A DNA stretch of 64,000 nucleotides from Isoetes taiwanensis (GCA_021234155.1 JAJEKV010000013.1:4336028-4400027), one strand, 5' to 3'. Shown: positions 10,845 to 23,830, numbered from the stretch's first letter. Numbers and translations are program-made. The notes: generated by a model not told the origin, from the letters alone.

Positions 10845-12620
10845 TTGGAGCGCCATCAGCGACGGGAAGTTGTTCGTGATATGTATGGATCGCTTTATGA
10901 CATTGAGGGAGGCCACATTAGGCCTAGGGCCGGTCGGGCGCCACCCACCCCTCGTGTCATGTCTCGTCCAAATTCCCCACCTCAAAGCGTGCAAACATTG
11001 CTCAAAACCCTCGATCCACCTCATCACTATCGGGGAGCCCTATCGGGCTCAACCTTCTCAACCTTACTTTCATACCCCAGAACATGCCTACATCCATCGT
11101 TCTTCCGCCATATGCCTCTCGCCTTCACAACCATCATCTCCCGGGTGGGCAAGGATATCCACATGTCTCTTTTTGCTCCTCCACAGAATTTCCCTTCCCT
11201 ACCTTTCCCAATCGCTCTTCCCCGTTTTACAATCTTACGGACCTCAAACCCAACGATCGGGCACCTCCAAGACCTCCACCTCAAAGAACCCCTTCATCGT
11301 GGTCTTTCGTGCACTATACCACCTCCAACTCCACCTCAATATAATCCCTATCCAGGTTCGTCCAGCCTAGCACTTTCACCTCTACCTTTTCGGACGCTTT
11401 AAGCCGACCTATCCAACCTTTGGCAACACTAAAGGCAAACCACTAGACCAAAGTGTTGAGGCCCACATGGAAGAATTTGAGGCTCGCTGTCCTAAATGGT
11501 CATGCACAACCTCAACTGAAATTTCACATCTTTTCTACCACCTTATGTGGTTTCTCCTCATCAATGGCTCATGTCCAACAAAAGCCACTGAAACAAGATT
11601 GGTCGAAAATGAAAACCGCTTTTCTTTCTCACTATGGAACCACGGATGATGATCAACTTCATCTCAAGCAACTCAATGACCTTCAACAAGAGCCCACGGA
11701 GTCCGGGATTTTGCAGATCGCCTTCACATTCTCGCTTCAAGAAACTCAAGGAGTACCCCTACATAGAGCCAGATCTTGGTCTGGTTTCTCCAAGGACTTC
11801 CTCCAGCCTATCCGACTCATGATCAATACTCCGCCCAAGACTTTTGAGCAGGCTATCGACCTTGTCAATCACTACCAATGTTTCCTCCCGCTGCATGGCT
11901 CTTCAGAGCTCCCTTTCATTCCACCCGCCATGGTTCCACGCATCGCCGTCCAACCTCAACACGCCAATCCATATAGCAAGCCGATCCGGGTGCCATATCT
12001 CAAAAATATCAAGGCCACTTGGCTAATGAGTGCAACTCTACCATTGGCCCGCCTCATCCTAAAAGATGCAACATGTGCAATCATGCCACGGAAGAGTGCA
12101 CTCGCACTCATCCTACACCATTCCGCAACAAACTGGTTTATCAAGTGCAAACCACACCACCACAATCGCAATATCAAGAAAGCCACCAATGCAAAAGCAA
12201 CCCAATCAACTCTATCAGCAACAGAGCAACAACGGGGACCCAACACACGCCCTCCTTTTTGATCCTTCTAAAGCTCGAGTGTTATCATTGTCAAGAATGG
12301 GGTCATACCACCACGGCGTGTCCTCAACTTCCACAAGTTCAGGTACAGCTTCCTCGCACAAATCAGACCACCTCGGTCCGCCTCACGGCTTACCAACTCT
12401 GGATTGCCAACGGAAAACAAGGCCCGGCCCCTGTTCTTCGCGAAGCCACCTCGCGCCTCAAGAATCACGCTTATCAACCAGCTCCTCGCCAATCAACCTC
12501 GATGGATCAACAAGCACAGGAAGAAATTTTTCAGCTCTTAATCCTCCAGTCCAAACCGGGCCAAATTGGGTTGGTTTGGTTTCACGCCGCACTGTATGCC
12601 ACGCCCCTTAACCATTATTC
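10845..12620 (+). pseudogene. gag region of copy B (fossil)
   Basis: The N-terminal part is Pro/Ser-rich. The middle carries the Ty3/gypsy-type gag core: HAQPQLKFHIFSTT, then TDDDQLHLKQLNDLQQ followed by the ESG-like turn. The C-terminal part has CCHC zinc-knuckle signatures, clearest as CYHCQEWGHTTTAC near 12280-12330. Gag forms the virus-like particle and binds element RNA in the cytoplasm. The same blocks are found in copy D on the other strand. Broken. Confidence 0.75.
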
Positions 12621-13079
12621 CTAATGGCACCCAACCCGCTTTTGCAAATCGACACAATCCCTCGTGAAGAGGAAAAAAGGTTCACTTTGCACCCGACTTG
12701 AGAAACTCATGCCGCATGTCATGCCTAAAGTTCGCCAAAGCATTCTCAACCTCATGCAAGCCGGGGAAGGCCGCGACGCTGGCTAATGTTCATGCCACCA
12801 CTAGAGCTCAACAAAGACAAGAAGCACCTTCCACCTCTCAACCTCCACGCCTCGGACATATCCGAATATTGCCGCCGAGGTTGACCTACTCAAAGAAGTT
12901 GCCGCTTCATTACCACGACTCCAAAGACTGTGGATCCAAATTTGATCCTTTTTCTCATGTGCCTCGAACTCCAAGAGGAACCGCAAAAATCAAAATTCCT
13001 TTAAGTCCTGGCAACAATTTTGAAACTCGTCCCCGCTCTCAAGGACCGTTACCACTTCCGACCGCTTTTTGGGGGGTTG

Positions 13080-13480
13080 CTACCTCTACACCCACGGTCC
13101 ATGCCACGGTGGGCAATCAACAAGTCAACCATGTTCAAATTGATGGAGGTAGCGCAAGTTAATCTCATCACGGATAAAGTCCAAAACAAATGGGCATCAA
13201 ACAACTCTATCGCGGCCCCATATGACATCAAATTGGCTAATGGCCATATCACGAGACCTCAAGGCGCCACGCCCTCTTCTTCACATCAACATTGGTGATC
13301 TCCGCTTCCCCTTGGAATTCGGTGTTTGGAAGTATGGAGAAGATCCGGTGATTATGAAATGTTGGTCGGCAGACCTTTTCTCCGCCAAAGCCAAGAGCAT
13401 CCATTATCGGGCCACGGATCGCTTAGTCATCACAGATGGTCACCTCAATGCCACTATGGACTTGAAACCGTAAAATCATT
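13080..13480 (+). pseudogene. Protease region of copy B (fossil)
   Basis: An aspartic-protease signature reads as HVQIDGGSA near 13130-13160, followed by ANGHI, HINIGDL and FPLEFGVW, as in copies C and D. In the family this enzyme cleaves the Gag-Pol polyprotein. Broken. Confidence 0.7.
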
Positions 13481-14039
13481 TGGGCCGACAATGTGAACCC
13501 TCTCTCTCCGATTAACCGATTCCTCGAGGACACCCGTAATATCTATCAAGTTCAGGCTCCACCAATAGAAGCGCCTCTCATCATCCTACCCCCAGTATGT
13601 TGATCCTTGGGGAGAAATGACTTTGATCAGGACCAGCCGTGGGCTTTGTTTTGACCCTTACCGGCTCCTTGCAATAGAATCCAACGCGGTTGATCATTTT
13701 TCGATGTCAACCTCCCGCAGCCTCGGTAGATGTACACGCCGGCCATGAAGCAACCTCGCTTGATGAAACTCAAGAACCCTCTTCTTCTTCACCACGCAGA
13801 GTGCCACGCGATCCCCGCCATGCTTCAACCTCCTGCCTCATATTGTCCAGACACGGAAGTTATCCCCATATTCAGACTCGGTCGAGATTGTGGACGTGGG
13901 CAACAATCACCCTATCCGCATTGCCGCAAATCCCTCCTCGACACCCTATCGTAATGTGGCTGTCACGCTCTTCAAAAAGTTCAAACATATTTTCACTGAG
14001 CTACAGAGAGACCTTCGGGAATCAACAAAACCTTTGGGG

Positions 14040-14650
14040 AACTCACCATTCCTACCAAATCCGGATGCACGCCCCGTGATAGCAACGACAAGCATCGCTC
14101 AACCCCAATTACCGGATCGCCAAGGCGGAAATTGACAAACTCCTTTGCCGCAGTTTGATCTATGAGGTCAAACATTTCAATGGGTGAGCCCCATCATCAT
14201 TGCACTCAAACACAATGGGAAGATCCGTTTGCGTGGACTACCGAAAAACTCAATCAAGCCACGGAGCGTGATCATTTTCCACTTCCCTTCACGCACTGTG
14301 TTCCGAAGAGGTTGCCGGACATGAGATGTACTCCTTCATGGATGGTTTTTTCGGCTACAATCGGATCTCAATCAAAGAATCGATCAACTCAAGACTACTT
14401 TCACCACCCGCGGGGCACTTTTGCCTACAAGGTGGTTCCTTTTGGATTATCAAACTCTCCATCAACGCTTCAACGCATCATGCTTTTCATTTTTTCATGA
14501 TTTTATGAAGGAAAATCCCTTCTTGCAAATTTTTCAAGATGACTTCTCTCGCCTACGTTCCATGGCTGACCATTTGGATAAATTGGAACTCGCTCTTCGG
14601 AAATGTGATGAGTCCCAAGATTAGTCTCAATCCAGAGAAATGCACCTTTT
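14040..14650 (+). pseudogene. Reverse transcriptase region of copy B (fossil)
   Basis: Shared RT blocks are visible: the KHNGKIR and YRKLNQATERDHFPLPF regions, MYSFMDGF, KVVPFGLSNSPSTF, and the active-site block around FLQIFQDDF. Order and content are those of Ty3/gypsy RT. Broken in several places. Confidence 0.75.
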
Positions 14651-14679
14651 AAGGCCGCCGTGTGTTCTCGTTAGGGCGT

Positions 14680-15335
14680 GATCGAAGAAAGTGTATCACC
14701 ACGGATCCCGCCAAAAATCGCTTGTGTGCTCAAGGCTCAAGCACCAGCCAATATCAAGGAGACACGCTTCTTTCCCGGTAAGGTCAATTATTACTCCACC
14801 TTCATTCCCTCGGACTTGCGTACCATTGCGCATTCCATTCATAAACTCACGGGTGATGAATCCACCGGGCTTGGAATTCCCCAGCGGATGTCGCTTCCAA
14901 CAGCTTGAAGCTCTTGCTTACTCAGCCCCGGTTCTTGTTCCTCCTCAATGGGACAAGCCCTTTCACGCCCATGTAGATGTCTCGGGCGTTTGCTATTGAG
15001 CCGTTTCTTTCTCAAGAATATGATGCGCGACACTAACAAACCAAACCGACACGCCACCGGAACTCAATTTGGCCTGAAGCAACTACTCGCCACGTAGCGT
15101 GAAGCCTTGGGTTTAATTTTTCGCGGTCCGACGCTTCCATCACTATCTTTGGGCAGTCGATCAAATTCTTTGTTGACCACCAAGCACTTCTTTATTTGAT
15201 CAACAAATCCACGCCCACGGGCCGCATTGCTCGTTGGGTCCTTCTTCTGCAAGAATTTGCACCTTTTGAAATTGTTCACAAGGCAGGCAAATCTCATGTT
15301 GTCCCGGATTATCTTTCACGATCCACACGGATGAT
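14680..15335 (+). pseudogene. RNase H region of copy B (fossil)
   Basis: The connection and RNase H blocks are present: LKAQAPANIKETR, PIHKLTGDEST-like, VLVPPQWDKPF, a DVS block, FVDHQALLYLINKSTP, and the end block KSHVVPDYLSR. Broken. Confidence 0.7.
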
Positions 15336-15539
15336 CCCTCCACCGGAGTCTCGAGGACGCCTTTCCCCGACGCTCAACTCTTTTCCGTCACGTCACGGCA
15401 ACACCACATTGGTTCCACGACTTTCAGCAGTATCTCCTCACAGGCGCTCTTCCACCAGAGGATGCCACGCTCTCTCCAGCCAAGCGACAATCCCGTCGAC
15501 ATCAATTTCTCCGGAGAGGTCCGTGGACTAAACCATGGT

Positions 15540-16737
15540 TGCGTGCCATCTTTACAAAAAGGGTAAGGATACCATCCTTCGACGCCGCTGTGTTCCCCCC
15601 ATGAGGTCCCGTGATATTGTTCGAGAAGCCCATGAAGGGCTCGGTGGTGGTCATTTTCATGGTGACACCACGACACGCAAAAAATCCTTCTTGCCGGGTT
15701 ATTTTGGCCCACGCTCTTCAAAGACGCCACGCCCACGCCAAGACGCGTGTGATGCTTGCTGGCGGTGGGACGCTCCACGCCCCGGACGCTTTTCCCTTGA
15801 CGCCGGCCGCCACACCACTTCCCTTCAAGAAATGGGGAATGGATTTTGTGGGACCCATCGATCCTCCCCGCGGCGGCACACCCGCGTCCGCTACATTCTC
15901 GGGTTCTCACCGACCACGCTACCAAATGGGCGGAAGCTTATGCGACTTCCGCACAACATCGCGGGCAAGCACGCCCAAGGTCATCTATCAACAAATCATC
16001 ACGCCGATTCGGCCGCCTCTACCTGAGTCTGGTCGTGATCGTGGTGTCCATTTTATCAATCATACCATCAAGGAGCCGACGGATTATCCCCGATACATCA
16101 TCATAAGAACACACCTTACTATCCTCAAGGGAATGGTTTGGCGAAAGCACCAACAAAACTCGGGTCACAATTTCAAGAAAATTTGTGACGCTCAGACCGA
16201 CCGGGCAAACCAAACTTCCATCGTTTTGGGCTTACAATACTTGTTTCAAAATCGCTACAGGTCACACTCCTTTCAAATTGGTTTATGGTCAAGAAGCTCT
16301 CATGCCTTTTGAGTACATTCTCCCAACTCTCCGTTTTCAACTGGCTACCGCCCATAATCCGCCTGCTGCACTCAAAGAAAGGGTTTATCAATTGGAATAG
16401 TTGGATGAACTTAGGCGTGATGCTTATGTTCGTGTTCTTCATGGACAACGGTTGCAGAAATCATTGCATGAAGACAAAAACATTCAAAGAAGGAGATTTG
16501 GTTCTTCTTTATGATTCTCGGTACAAAAATTTTCCGGGTAAGCTAACGTTTCGATGGCTTGGCCCTTATCAAATTGTTCAAGTGGTGCAACCCAGCGTTT
16601 TCCAGCTGGCTGAGTTAGATGGAACTCCATTACCTACACTGGTTAATGGCTTTCGCCTCAAAACATTTCATACCACAGAAAGTGAAAATCAACAAACAGA
16701 TGCTGTTCCAGACACAAACACAACAGATAGTGACTAA
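15540..16737 (+). pseudogene. Integrase region of copy B (fossil)
   Basis: The blocks follow Ty3/gypsy integrase: a zinc-binding-like start with DACDACW, the MDFVGPID block opening the catalytic core, SDRGVHFINHTIKE-like, the C-terminal region from YGQEALMP, and the GPY/F module (WLGPYQIVQ). The reading ends in a Thr/Asp-rich tail at 16737. It is the best-preserved tail among the plus-strand copies but is broken upstream. Confidence 0.8.
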
Positions 16738-16875
16738 ACCAGCGGCATATTTATATTATAGGTGGATTTTTTTACAAAATGTGGGAACAACCCAGCTATT
16801 TTCTCTATGGGCACTGCCCTATATACAAAAACGGGCTCAGAGCCCTATCTACTAAGTCCTAAGAAGAAAAACCCT

Positions 16876-17130
16876 CTACTCCGGGTTAGGAGCAGAGGTG
16901 ATACGCAGGATGTGGTAGAGATTATGCTCCGGGTCCCAGCGAAGGTGCAGAATCACCTCCATCCCGTTGGTCTTCGGCTCGGGATGCTCACCATCCCCAA
17001 GACACCACCCGGCCCATCGCCAGCTACTGCTGTGGCAACGCCAGAGGTCCGCATAATCCATCTTGCGTGTAATCCACTCCAAACAGTTTGAAGGCATAGT
17101 GCGTTGATCATGCAAACCAGCAGTAGACAT
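16876..17130 (-). CDS. Antisense small open frame, copy B
   Basis: An 84-codon frame whose product has HDQRTMPSNCLEWIT and TNGMEVILHLRWDPEHN and ends in NPE. It matches the antisense frames of copies A and C in position and ending. Its TATA box lies about 53 bp upstream. No known domain is recognised, and it may belong to an untranslated antisense RNA. Confidence 0.35.
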   Translation of the reverse strand: MSTAGLHDQRTMPSNCLEWITRKMDYADLWRCHSSSWRWAGWCLGDGEHPEPKTNGMEVILHLRWDPEHNLYHILRITSAPNPE

Positions 17131-17176
17131 ATACCGAGCGCCATCGGAGGTGCCTTCGCTTCACTCCGGGTTCGTC

Positions 17177-17183
17177 TTATATA
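17177..17183 (-). promoter_or_regulatory. Antisense TATA box, copy B
   Basis: Minus-strand GGTTGGCTATATAAGAC, with the same context and place as in the other three copies. Confidence 0.5.
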
Positions 17184-17684
17184 GCCAACCGAGGAACTCC
17201 TTGTCGACGTGGACCAATCACAAAAAATCGCCAACGTGTTTGCAATGCAAGGCTGTTTCTAAAATGAGAATCTTTTCTCCCGCCGCATATCTAGCCATGG
17301 TACCTTCTGACACCTTCGTTTTAATGATATCCCACTTCGAAGTTGCCGCGATTAAATGCCATTCCTTCTTTTCACGCCAACCATTAATAAAAGGCCCTTT
17401 TGCCAACTGGCCACATCCGATCATTCTCTCACGCCTCATCTCCACCGCTCATTGCTTCTCCCTTTATCGCTTGGGGACTCAACCAAATTTTTGCCTCTCA
17501 ATCGCCTCCTTGGCATCTCTCGACACCGCACCATCAACGGTTGCAGTCATTTCGCCATCATGCCCCCCCTTCGCCTCCATTTGCGCCGCTTCTAAACCTT
17601 TTCCTCTCTCTCAAGGCTTTCGCCCTCCTCGCCCTCCTCAGCTTCTTCGGCTTTGTATCACCGTTTTTTCTCAAGCTCTTTGCT

Positions 17685-18090
17685 ATGGCTGCACCCAAAT
17701 TTCCTACACTTCGCTACGCTCCCGTGGAACCGCTTTTTCGAAAAGATCTTTCTTGACGCCCACTTTCGCGGAAGCCCTTGTTGGCCCCAATCGTGAAGTC
17801 GCGAACGCCGGCTTTTATGCATTCTCACAAATGGAACTCCCGGTTCAATCCGCACTAATTGAAGCAGCTTCATCGCCACATCGCCAACAAATTAATGGTT
17901 ACGCCATCGTGGTCGATGGCACCACCATTTTGCTGACCCAAAGACCGATTTCGAGGTATTCCATATTCCTTTGCAAACCCCTTGTTTATCTTGGGCTGCC
18001 TTACAGGATCTCGATGTCACTGAGTTTGGTGCTCCTGCTTATCAAGCGAACATACATCGCCTGACAAATATTGCCAAGACCCATGACACT
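17685..18090 (+). pseudogene. 3' extra coding region, copy B, first 400 bp (fossil)
   Basis: Starts with MAAPKFPTL as in the other copies and continues through EALVGPNREVA and the block before NIAKTHDT, where the inverted LTR of copy C interrupts it. Confidence 0.6.
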
Positions 18091-18675
18091 TGTTTGGGGT
18101 CGGGTTCTGAACTCGCGAAGATGTTCTCCGTGGAGGACCCGTGGATCTAATGTAAGAACTGGGGACTATGTCATGCGGATTTGCAAGAAGAGAACAAGAA
18201 GAAGAAAACAGAACAAAAGAGAACAATGAGAGGAAAATGATAAGCTTCCTTGATATCAATGATGAACATACATGAGCTCTCGCAATCGAGAGGACTGAAA
18301 AGAGACAAGACTCAAAACTCATCTAAAAACTCATGTGCTAGCTCTAGTCATATATATAGTACAATGGCCTTTGGCCCAATATAGACACTCGACCGATTCT
18401 AAAGGCCACTCCTAGAAGGAGGCTGATTTGCAGAGCCGGCGGTGCCTCTTGAAGTGCCTAGAATCACACTGACGCCGACGCTGAAGGTGACGGGCCGCCA
18501 CTTGTCCGAGCGGGCGCTTGGTAGCGAGATCCGTGCTTTGATCAAGGTACAATGGGTTCGGGCCGCTTGGTCTTCTCATTGGCCTTGACGACCGACCGCG
18601 GCTCGATCAGGATCCTTGACCCGACCTGGTCCGTCAGATGCATGAATAGTCTTGTACCAGAGGCACAGACTAACA
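18091..18675 (-). repeat. 3' LTR of copy C
   Basis: 585 bp. On the plus strand it begins TGTTTGGGG and ends GACTAACA, the reverse of TGTTAGTC...CCCCAAACA. It shares its AT-rich core with the array LTRs and differs from the LTR subtype of copy D. Confidence 0.85.
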
Positions 18676-18690
18676 CTCCCCCACCAAACG
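18676..18690 (-). other. Polypurine tract of copy C
   Basis: On the minus strand TTTGGTGGGGGAG sits directly before the LTR start, the expected plus-strand primer site. Confidence 0.75.
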
Positions 18691-21645
18691 CACACTCGTG
18701 GTGAAGAAAAGGAGGAAGTGTCTCCGAGGGCGGGAAGCCATCGGGCCTGAAAAGTGATCCTCACGGAGGAGGACTCGCACCATTGTGGTAAGTGCCAATG
18801 AGATCCCCGGGCGATTTGAAGAGCAGTGAGGAGGTTGAGCCCAAGGGCGTGGATCGACGCCAATGAGAAAATGAGAGCACACCATGTCTTCAAGGGCAAA
18901 GATGGGCTTTAAGAAACAAACCGCACTCCATGAGTAGGCAAGTTCGAGACCAAGGCACCGGACGCCGGGCATTCGGATTGCGCTGGAAAGATGGACGCCG
19001 ATTTAAGGAGCCGACCAGATGCATTTGAGAGCAAGCACGTAAACCGCTTGACGGCAGAATCAAGGATCCGTGAGGTGGCGATTCTCGCAAGAAGGTGTCA
19101 AGACCATGAAGAGCATCAGCAGGGCGCTGCCAACCACGCCATTGGGAATATAGATCCAATTGGTAGTGTTATCAAGGGTGGCACCATCCTCCCAATTGAG
19201 CGGCGAACAAAACGGGATCCCACCGAGATCCGCCGAGATCCGAGGTGGAGTCCATCCAAAGATGGCCATCCATGACCTTGGTCCAAAAGGGGAGACGCCA
19301 ATCGAGGTCGTGAACCCGGGCGTGGAGGGACACCTGTGGAAGCATAGGGAGAGGGGACCATGCCCGGTATGGGTCGGGCTGAGCAAGCGCCTCAATTCAC
19401 TGGACAAGGTCCGGATCAAGAGCTTTGCACCAATGGTCCCAAACAGAAGTGGAGCCGAGAGTTTACAGAGGGCTATCCCAACCCGTGGGGACTGCCTTGC
19501 TATCCGTAAGAGCACGCATTGATTGTAACCGCCAGTGTCCGTGATATAAACTTGTGCAAAGGGAAGATCCCTGATGTCCCGTGATACTTCCTTATCTCAA
19601 GGTAGCCGTTTTGCCGAGAGGCAAAATGATGAGCAAGCTCGTGCATGTACTCTTGATGAAGAGCATGTGTCTAATCATGATCGTACGCATAGGGTTGTTA
19701 TCCAAAAGCAACCATTGAAGTGTGGGATCACCCCGAAAAGTTCGATGTGGCCCATCTCAAATTTGTCCTGTATCAGCCAGATAGAAATCATGAAAAAATG
19801 TACGCCATTGGCTGAACAACTCAAGGTGATAAAATCCTGACCGCACAAAGGAATGAGATCAAAGACCAAAAGGGCAATGTAATAAACCTTTGTCTTCAAT
19901 AGAGAGGTCCGCCGATCCAAGAAAATCCGGCAAAGGTAATGTGGGAACATCAACGGGACCATCACCATATGCCACTTCAGAAGAAAGAGGTGGCGGCGGG
20001 CAACCACATAATCCGTGATAACCGGAAGGAATAGGGAAGTCAACAGCAAAGGTTGAGAGCAATGGTAACATAGCCTTCAAGTTTGGTCCGAGCTTCATCG
20101 CCAGATCAATAGCTTGTCAGAGCCGTTGTTCGAGGTCACGGATCCGGTTCTCCTTTTCTAACGTATATGGATCGGGTCACGGACCCGCTTCGAAGTCGCG
20201 GGCATGTGAGGAGGATTGCCCAGAACATTGAGTCGGGCATGGCAACCGCCATCAAGAATTTTCTGCTTCAACCTCCGTGAAGTCGCTCTTGGAGAGATGT
20301 GAGCCGAGAGGTATGCGTGGAAAGCCGAAGCCCAAAGAAGCAATTTGAGCCGCCACGCTACCAGAAGGTCTTGGGCTTGAGTGTTGTAATGCCGAGAGAG
20401 CTCAGATACGCCATGGTCCAGCTTTGGCAATGTCTTTATCCTTGTCAACCAAGAGAGTCTCTTGCCTTGACCTCGCTCCAATAATTCCCCGAATGGTGGT
20501 CCGCGAATTGAGCCCGGCCGACGGGCAAGTAGACTATTCTGATTTTGGGCAGCCTTTAGATCCTCAATGGCCCGTGAAAAAAAACCTCGCGGCTTGGCTT
20601 GAAGTCGGTCTCCGTGAGTATGAACTTGCGGGTAGCAGCTTTGAAGGTCTCGCTGAACCGATCCGAGGCCTCCAGGCCGCTTTGAACCCCATTCATGAGA
20701 GCTTCCCCGATTCTTGTATCTTGAGAGCAAAGCCAGCCTTGAACATCCCCGGCCGATATTGATACAAAAGTCGGGCGAGGGTGCGGAGGTGGTGGAGCCG
20801 CTGCTGCCTAGTTTGTGACGCTTGAGAGACATGATGAGAACCGGAGTGCTTTGTTTCTATAGAGGAGGAGATGCTGACACGCGCAGCCAAGGTTGACATG
20901 ACCGTAAGAAGAAGGGCGTGATGTGCCAACTTGGTGAGTTTGAGGAAGGGACCTGAGTGGAATCATGAGAATTAGGAGGTGAGGGAGGAAAGTAATGACT
21001 AATGATGGTTTGAAGATGGCCACCCACGGAAACTTCGTGAGATAGAAGAGGGGTAGCCCTAAGACGGGCCGACTTCTTTGAAGAAGCAGAGAACAACAAT
21101 TGAGGCCAATCAATGTGGTGGTTGGAGCGGATAGCGAGATCACCAAATTATAGAAAGGCTTATTGATATGGGTGTTCTTGATAGAATACCCAAGGAACTT
21201 CTGCGCCACGTAAAACTTAACAAAAGTGTCATGGGTCTTGGCAATATTTGTCGCGATGTATGTTCGCTTTGATAAGCAGGAGCACCAAAACTCGCTGACA
21301 TCGAGATCCCGTAAGGCAGCCCAAGATAAACAAGGGGTTTGCAAAGGAATATGGAATACCTCAGAAATCAGGTGCCGGGTCAGCAAATGGTGGTGCCATC
21401 GACCACAAAGAGCGAAACCATTCTGGGCCGTTGACGATGTGAGCCGATGAACCGCTTAATTGGTCCGATTCTGAGCCGAGTTCCATTTGTGAGAATGCAT
21501 AAAGCTTCCCGACGCTCCCGCGACTTCACGATTGGGGCCAACAAGGGCTTCAATTAAAAGTGGGGCCAAGAAAGATATCGACTGAAAAAGAGCCGGTTCC
21601 CTCGGGAGCAAGAGCTTGAAGTGTAAGAAATTTGGGTGCAGCCAT
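18691..21645 (-). pseudogene. 3' extra coding region, copy C (fossil)
   Basis: About 2.95 kb, reading from the ATG at 21645 (MAAPKFLTLQA) down to the polypurine tract. It carries the blocks LRDLDVSEF, NIAKTHDTFVKFYVAQ, INKPFYNLVIS, a Ser/Thr/His/Gln-rich linker, a charged segment, and a late block with DALHGLDTFLRE. Size and order match copy A. The role is unknown. A structural or particle-associated function is possible, but nothing shows it. Many breaks. Confidence 0.55.
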
Positions 21646-22138
21646 AGCAAAGAGCTTCGTAAAAGAACTGGGTGATACAAAGGCTAAGAGTGGAGGATCT
21701 GGAGGACGGCGCAGAGAGACTAAAAGGTTTAGGGTGCGCAAATGGAGGCTTAAGGGCATGATGAGGGCTTAAACCGCGAACCGCTGATGGTGCTGTGTGT
21801 CGAGATGCCAAGGAGGCGATTGAGAGGCAAACATTTGGCTAAGTCCCCAAAACAAGAAAGGGAGAAGCAATGAACGGTGGAGATGAGACGTGAGAGAATG
21901 ATCGGATGTGACAGTGGCAAAAGGACGATATTAATGGTTGACGGGCGTGAAAAGAAGGAATGGCATTTAATGCCGGGCAACTCGGGTGGGATATCATTAA
22001 AACGAAGGTGTCGGAAGGTACCATGGCTAGATATGCGGTGGGAGAAAAGATTCTCATTTTAGAAAAAAATTTTGCATTGCAAACACGCTGGCGATTTTTT
22101 GTGATTGGTCCACGCCGACAAGGACTTCCTCGGTTGGC

Positions 22139-22145
22139 TATATAA
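22139..22145 (+). promoter_or_regulatory. Antisense TATA box, copy C
   Basis: GGTTGGCTATATAAGAC, with GATTGGTCCACGCCGACAAG upstream as a CCAAT-like context. It faces against integrase of copy C. Confidence 0.5.
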
Positions 22146-22187
22146 GACTTAACCGAGTGAAGCTTAAAGACATCCGATGGCGCCAAG

Positions 22188-22448
22188 ATGTGTCGCCGGC
22201 CGGGTTTGCATGATCACCGTGACTATGCCTTCAAACCGCTTTGGAGTGGATTACCCGCAAGATGGATTGTCCGACCTCGGGCGCTGGCACAACCGCGGGG
22301 CCTGGCGATGGACGGTGGTGTGTCGGATGGCCGAAAGCATCCCGATCCAAGACCAACGGATGGAGGTGATTCTCGCACCTTCGGCTGGGACCCGAGCATA
22401 ATCTCTACCACATCCTCAGATCACCTCCGCCTTCCTAACCCCGAGTAG
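22188..22448 (+). CDS. Antisense small open frame, copy C
   Basis: An 86-codon frame that ends in LPNPE like copy B and shares the GWDPSIISTTS segment with copy A. It starts about 49 bp after the TATA box. The middle is read in a different frame from copies A and B, which weakens the case for a protein. Confidence 0.3.
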   Translation: MCRRPGLHDHRDYAFKPLWSGLPARWIVRPRALAQPRGLAMDGGVSDGRKHPDPRPTDGGDSRTFGWDPSIISTTSSDHLRLPNPE

Positions 22449-22588
22449 AGGGTTTTTCTTCTTAGGACTTAGTAGATAGGGCTCTAAGCCCATTTTTGTA
22501 TATAGGGCAAAGGCCCATAGCGGAAATAGTCGGGTCTGTTCCCACATTTTGTAAAAAATTCCACCTATAATATAAATATGCCACTGGT

Positions 22589-23830
22589 TTAGTCACTATC
22601 CGTTGTGTTTGTGTCCGAACAAAGATCCGCTTGTTGATTTTCACTTTCGCGTGGTATGAAATGTTTTGAGGTGAAAGCCATTAACCAATTGTAGGTAATG
22701 GAGTTCCATCTAACTCAGCAAAATTGAAAACGCCGGGTTGCACCACTTGAACATTTGATAAGGGCCAAGCCATCAAACGTTAGCTTACCCGGAAAAATTT
22801 TGTACCGAGAATCATAAAGAAGAACCAAATCTCCTTCTTTGAATGTTTTTGTCTTAAGTCTTTTTTGTCATGCAATGATTTCGCGAACCGCTGTCCATGA
22901 AGAACACTAACATAAGCATCACGCCTAAGTTCATCCAACTGTTCCAATTGATAAACCCTTTCTTTGAGTGCAGCAGGCGGATTATGGGCTGTAGCCAGTT
23001 GAAAACGGAGAGTTGGGAGAATGTACTCAAAAGGCATGAGAGCTTCTTGACCATAAACCAATTTGAAAGGAGTGTGACCTCAGAGCGATTTTGAAACAAG
23101 TATTGTAAGCCCAAAGAACAAGAGGGAAGTTTGGTTTGCGGGCCAAGGGCAGAAGCCGCCACAAATTTTCTTGAGAATTGTGACCAGAGTTTTGTTGGTG
23201 CTTTCTGCCAAACCATTCCCTTGAGGATAGTAAGGTGTGCTCTTGTGATGATGTATCAGGAGATAATCCGCCAGCTCCTTGATGGTATGATTGATAAAAT
23301 GGACACCACGATCACTAACCAGCTCCCGGGGCAGTTTAATCGCGGATGATTTGTTGATAGATGACCTTGGCCCGGTTTGCCGCAGTTGTTGTCCGAAGTG
23401 CGCAAGCTTCCGCCCATTTGGTAGCGTAGTCGGTGAGAACTGAATGTAGCGGCACGGTGTGCCGCGCGCAGAGGATCGATGGGTCCCACAAAATCCATTC
23501 CCCATTTGCCGAAGGGAAGTGGTGTGGCGACCGGGGCGCCAAGGGAAGAGCCGCCACGGGCGGGTGGGGCCCCACACGCCGGGCAAGCATCACACGCGGC
23601 GGGCGCGTGAGCGCCTTTGAAGAGCGTGGGCCAAAAATAACCAAAGAAGAAGGATTTTACGCGGCCGGGTGTCACCATGAAAATGACCACCACCGAGCCC
23701 TTCATGGGCTTCTAACAATATCCGGGACCTCATGGGGAGAACACAAAGATCAAGGATGGTATCCTTACCCTTTTGTAAAGATGGCCCGCAACCATGGTTT
23801 AGTCATGGACCTCTCTGAGAAATTGATGTC
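22589..23830 (-). pseudogene. Integrase region of copy C (fossil)
   Basis: Minus strand. Blocks include MDFVGPID, LVSDRGVHFINHTIKELADY, YYPQGNGLAESTNKTL, TGHTPFKLVYGQEALMP-like and the C-terminal YQLEQLDELRRDAY. The pol reading ends at 22589. Broken. Confidence 0.8.

Larger units (their letters stand above)
16738..17684. other. Spacer between pol and 3' extra region, copy B
   Basis: This corresponds to the spacer of copy A. It holds an antisense frame at 16876-17130 and an antisense TATA box at 17177-17183, and nothing else recognisable. Confidence 0.5.
10147..18090 (+). mobile_element. Ty3/gypsy element, copy B
   Basis: Plus-strand element with a 5' LTR, gag, protease, RT, RNase H and integrase in Ty3/gypsy order, then the spacer and the start of the 3' extra region. 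It stops at 18090, where the inverted LTR of copy C begins inside the NIAKTHDT block of the extra region. The rest of the extra region is not found. A plus-strand polypurine tract and LTR at 26080-26697, beyond copy C, may be its old 3' end. It is a fossil with several tens of breaks. Confidence 0.85.
21646..22588. other. Spacer between pol and 3' extra region, copy C
   Basis: Corresponds to the spacers of copies A, B and D. It contains the antisense TATA box at 22139 and an open frame at 22188-22448. Confidence 0.5.

Noticed and set aside
17150-18064. 304-codon plus-strand frame
   Set aside because: It crosses the non-coding spacer and the start of the 3' extra region in frames that are not shared by copies A, C and D.
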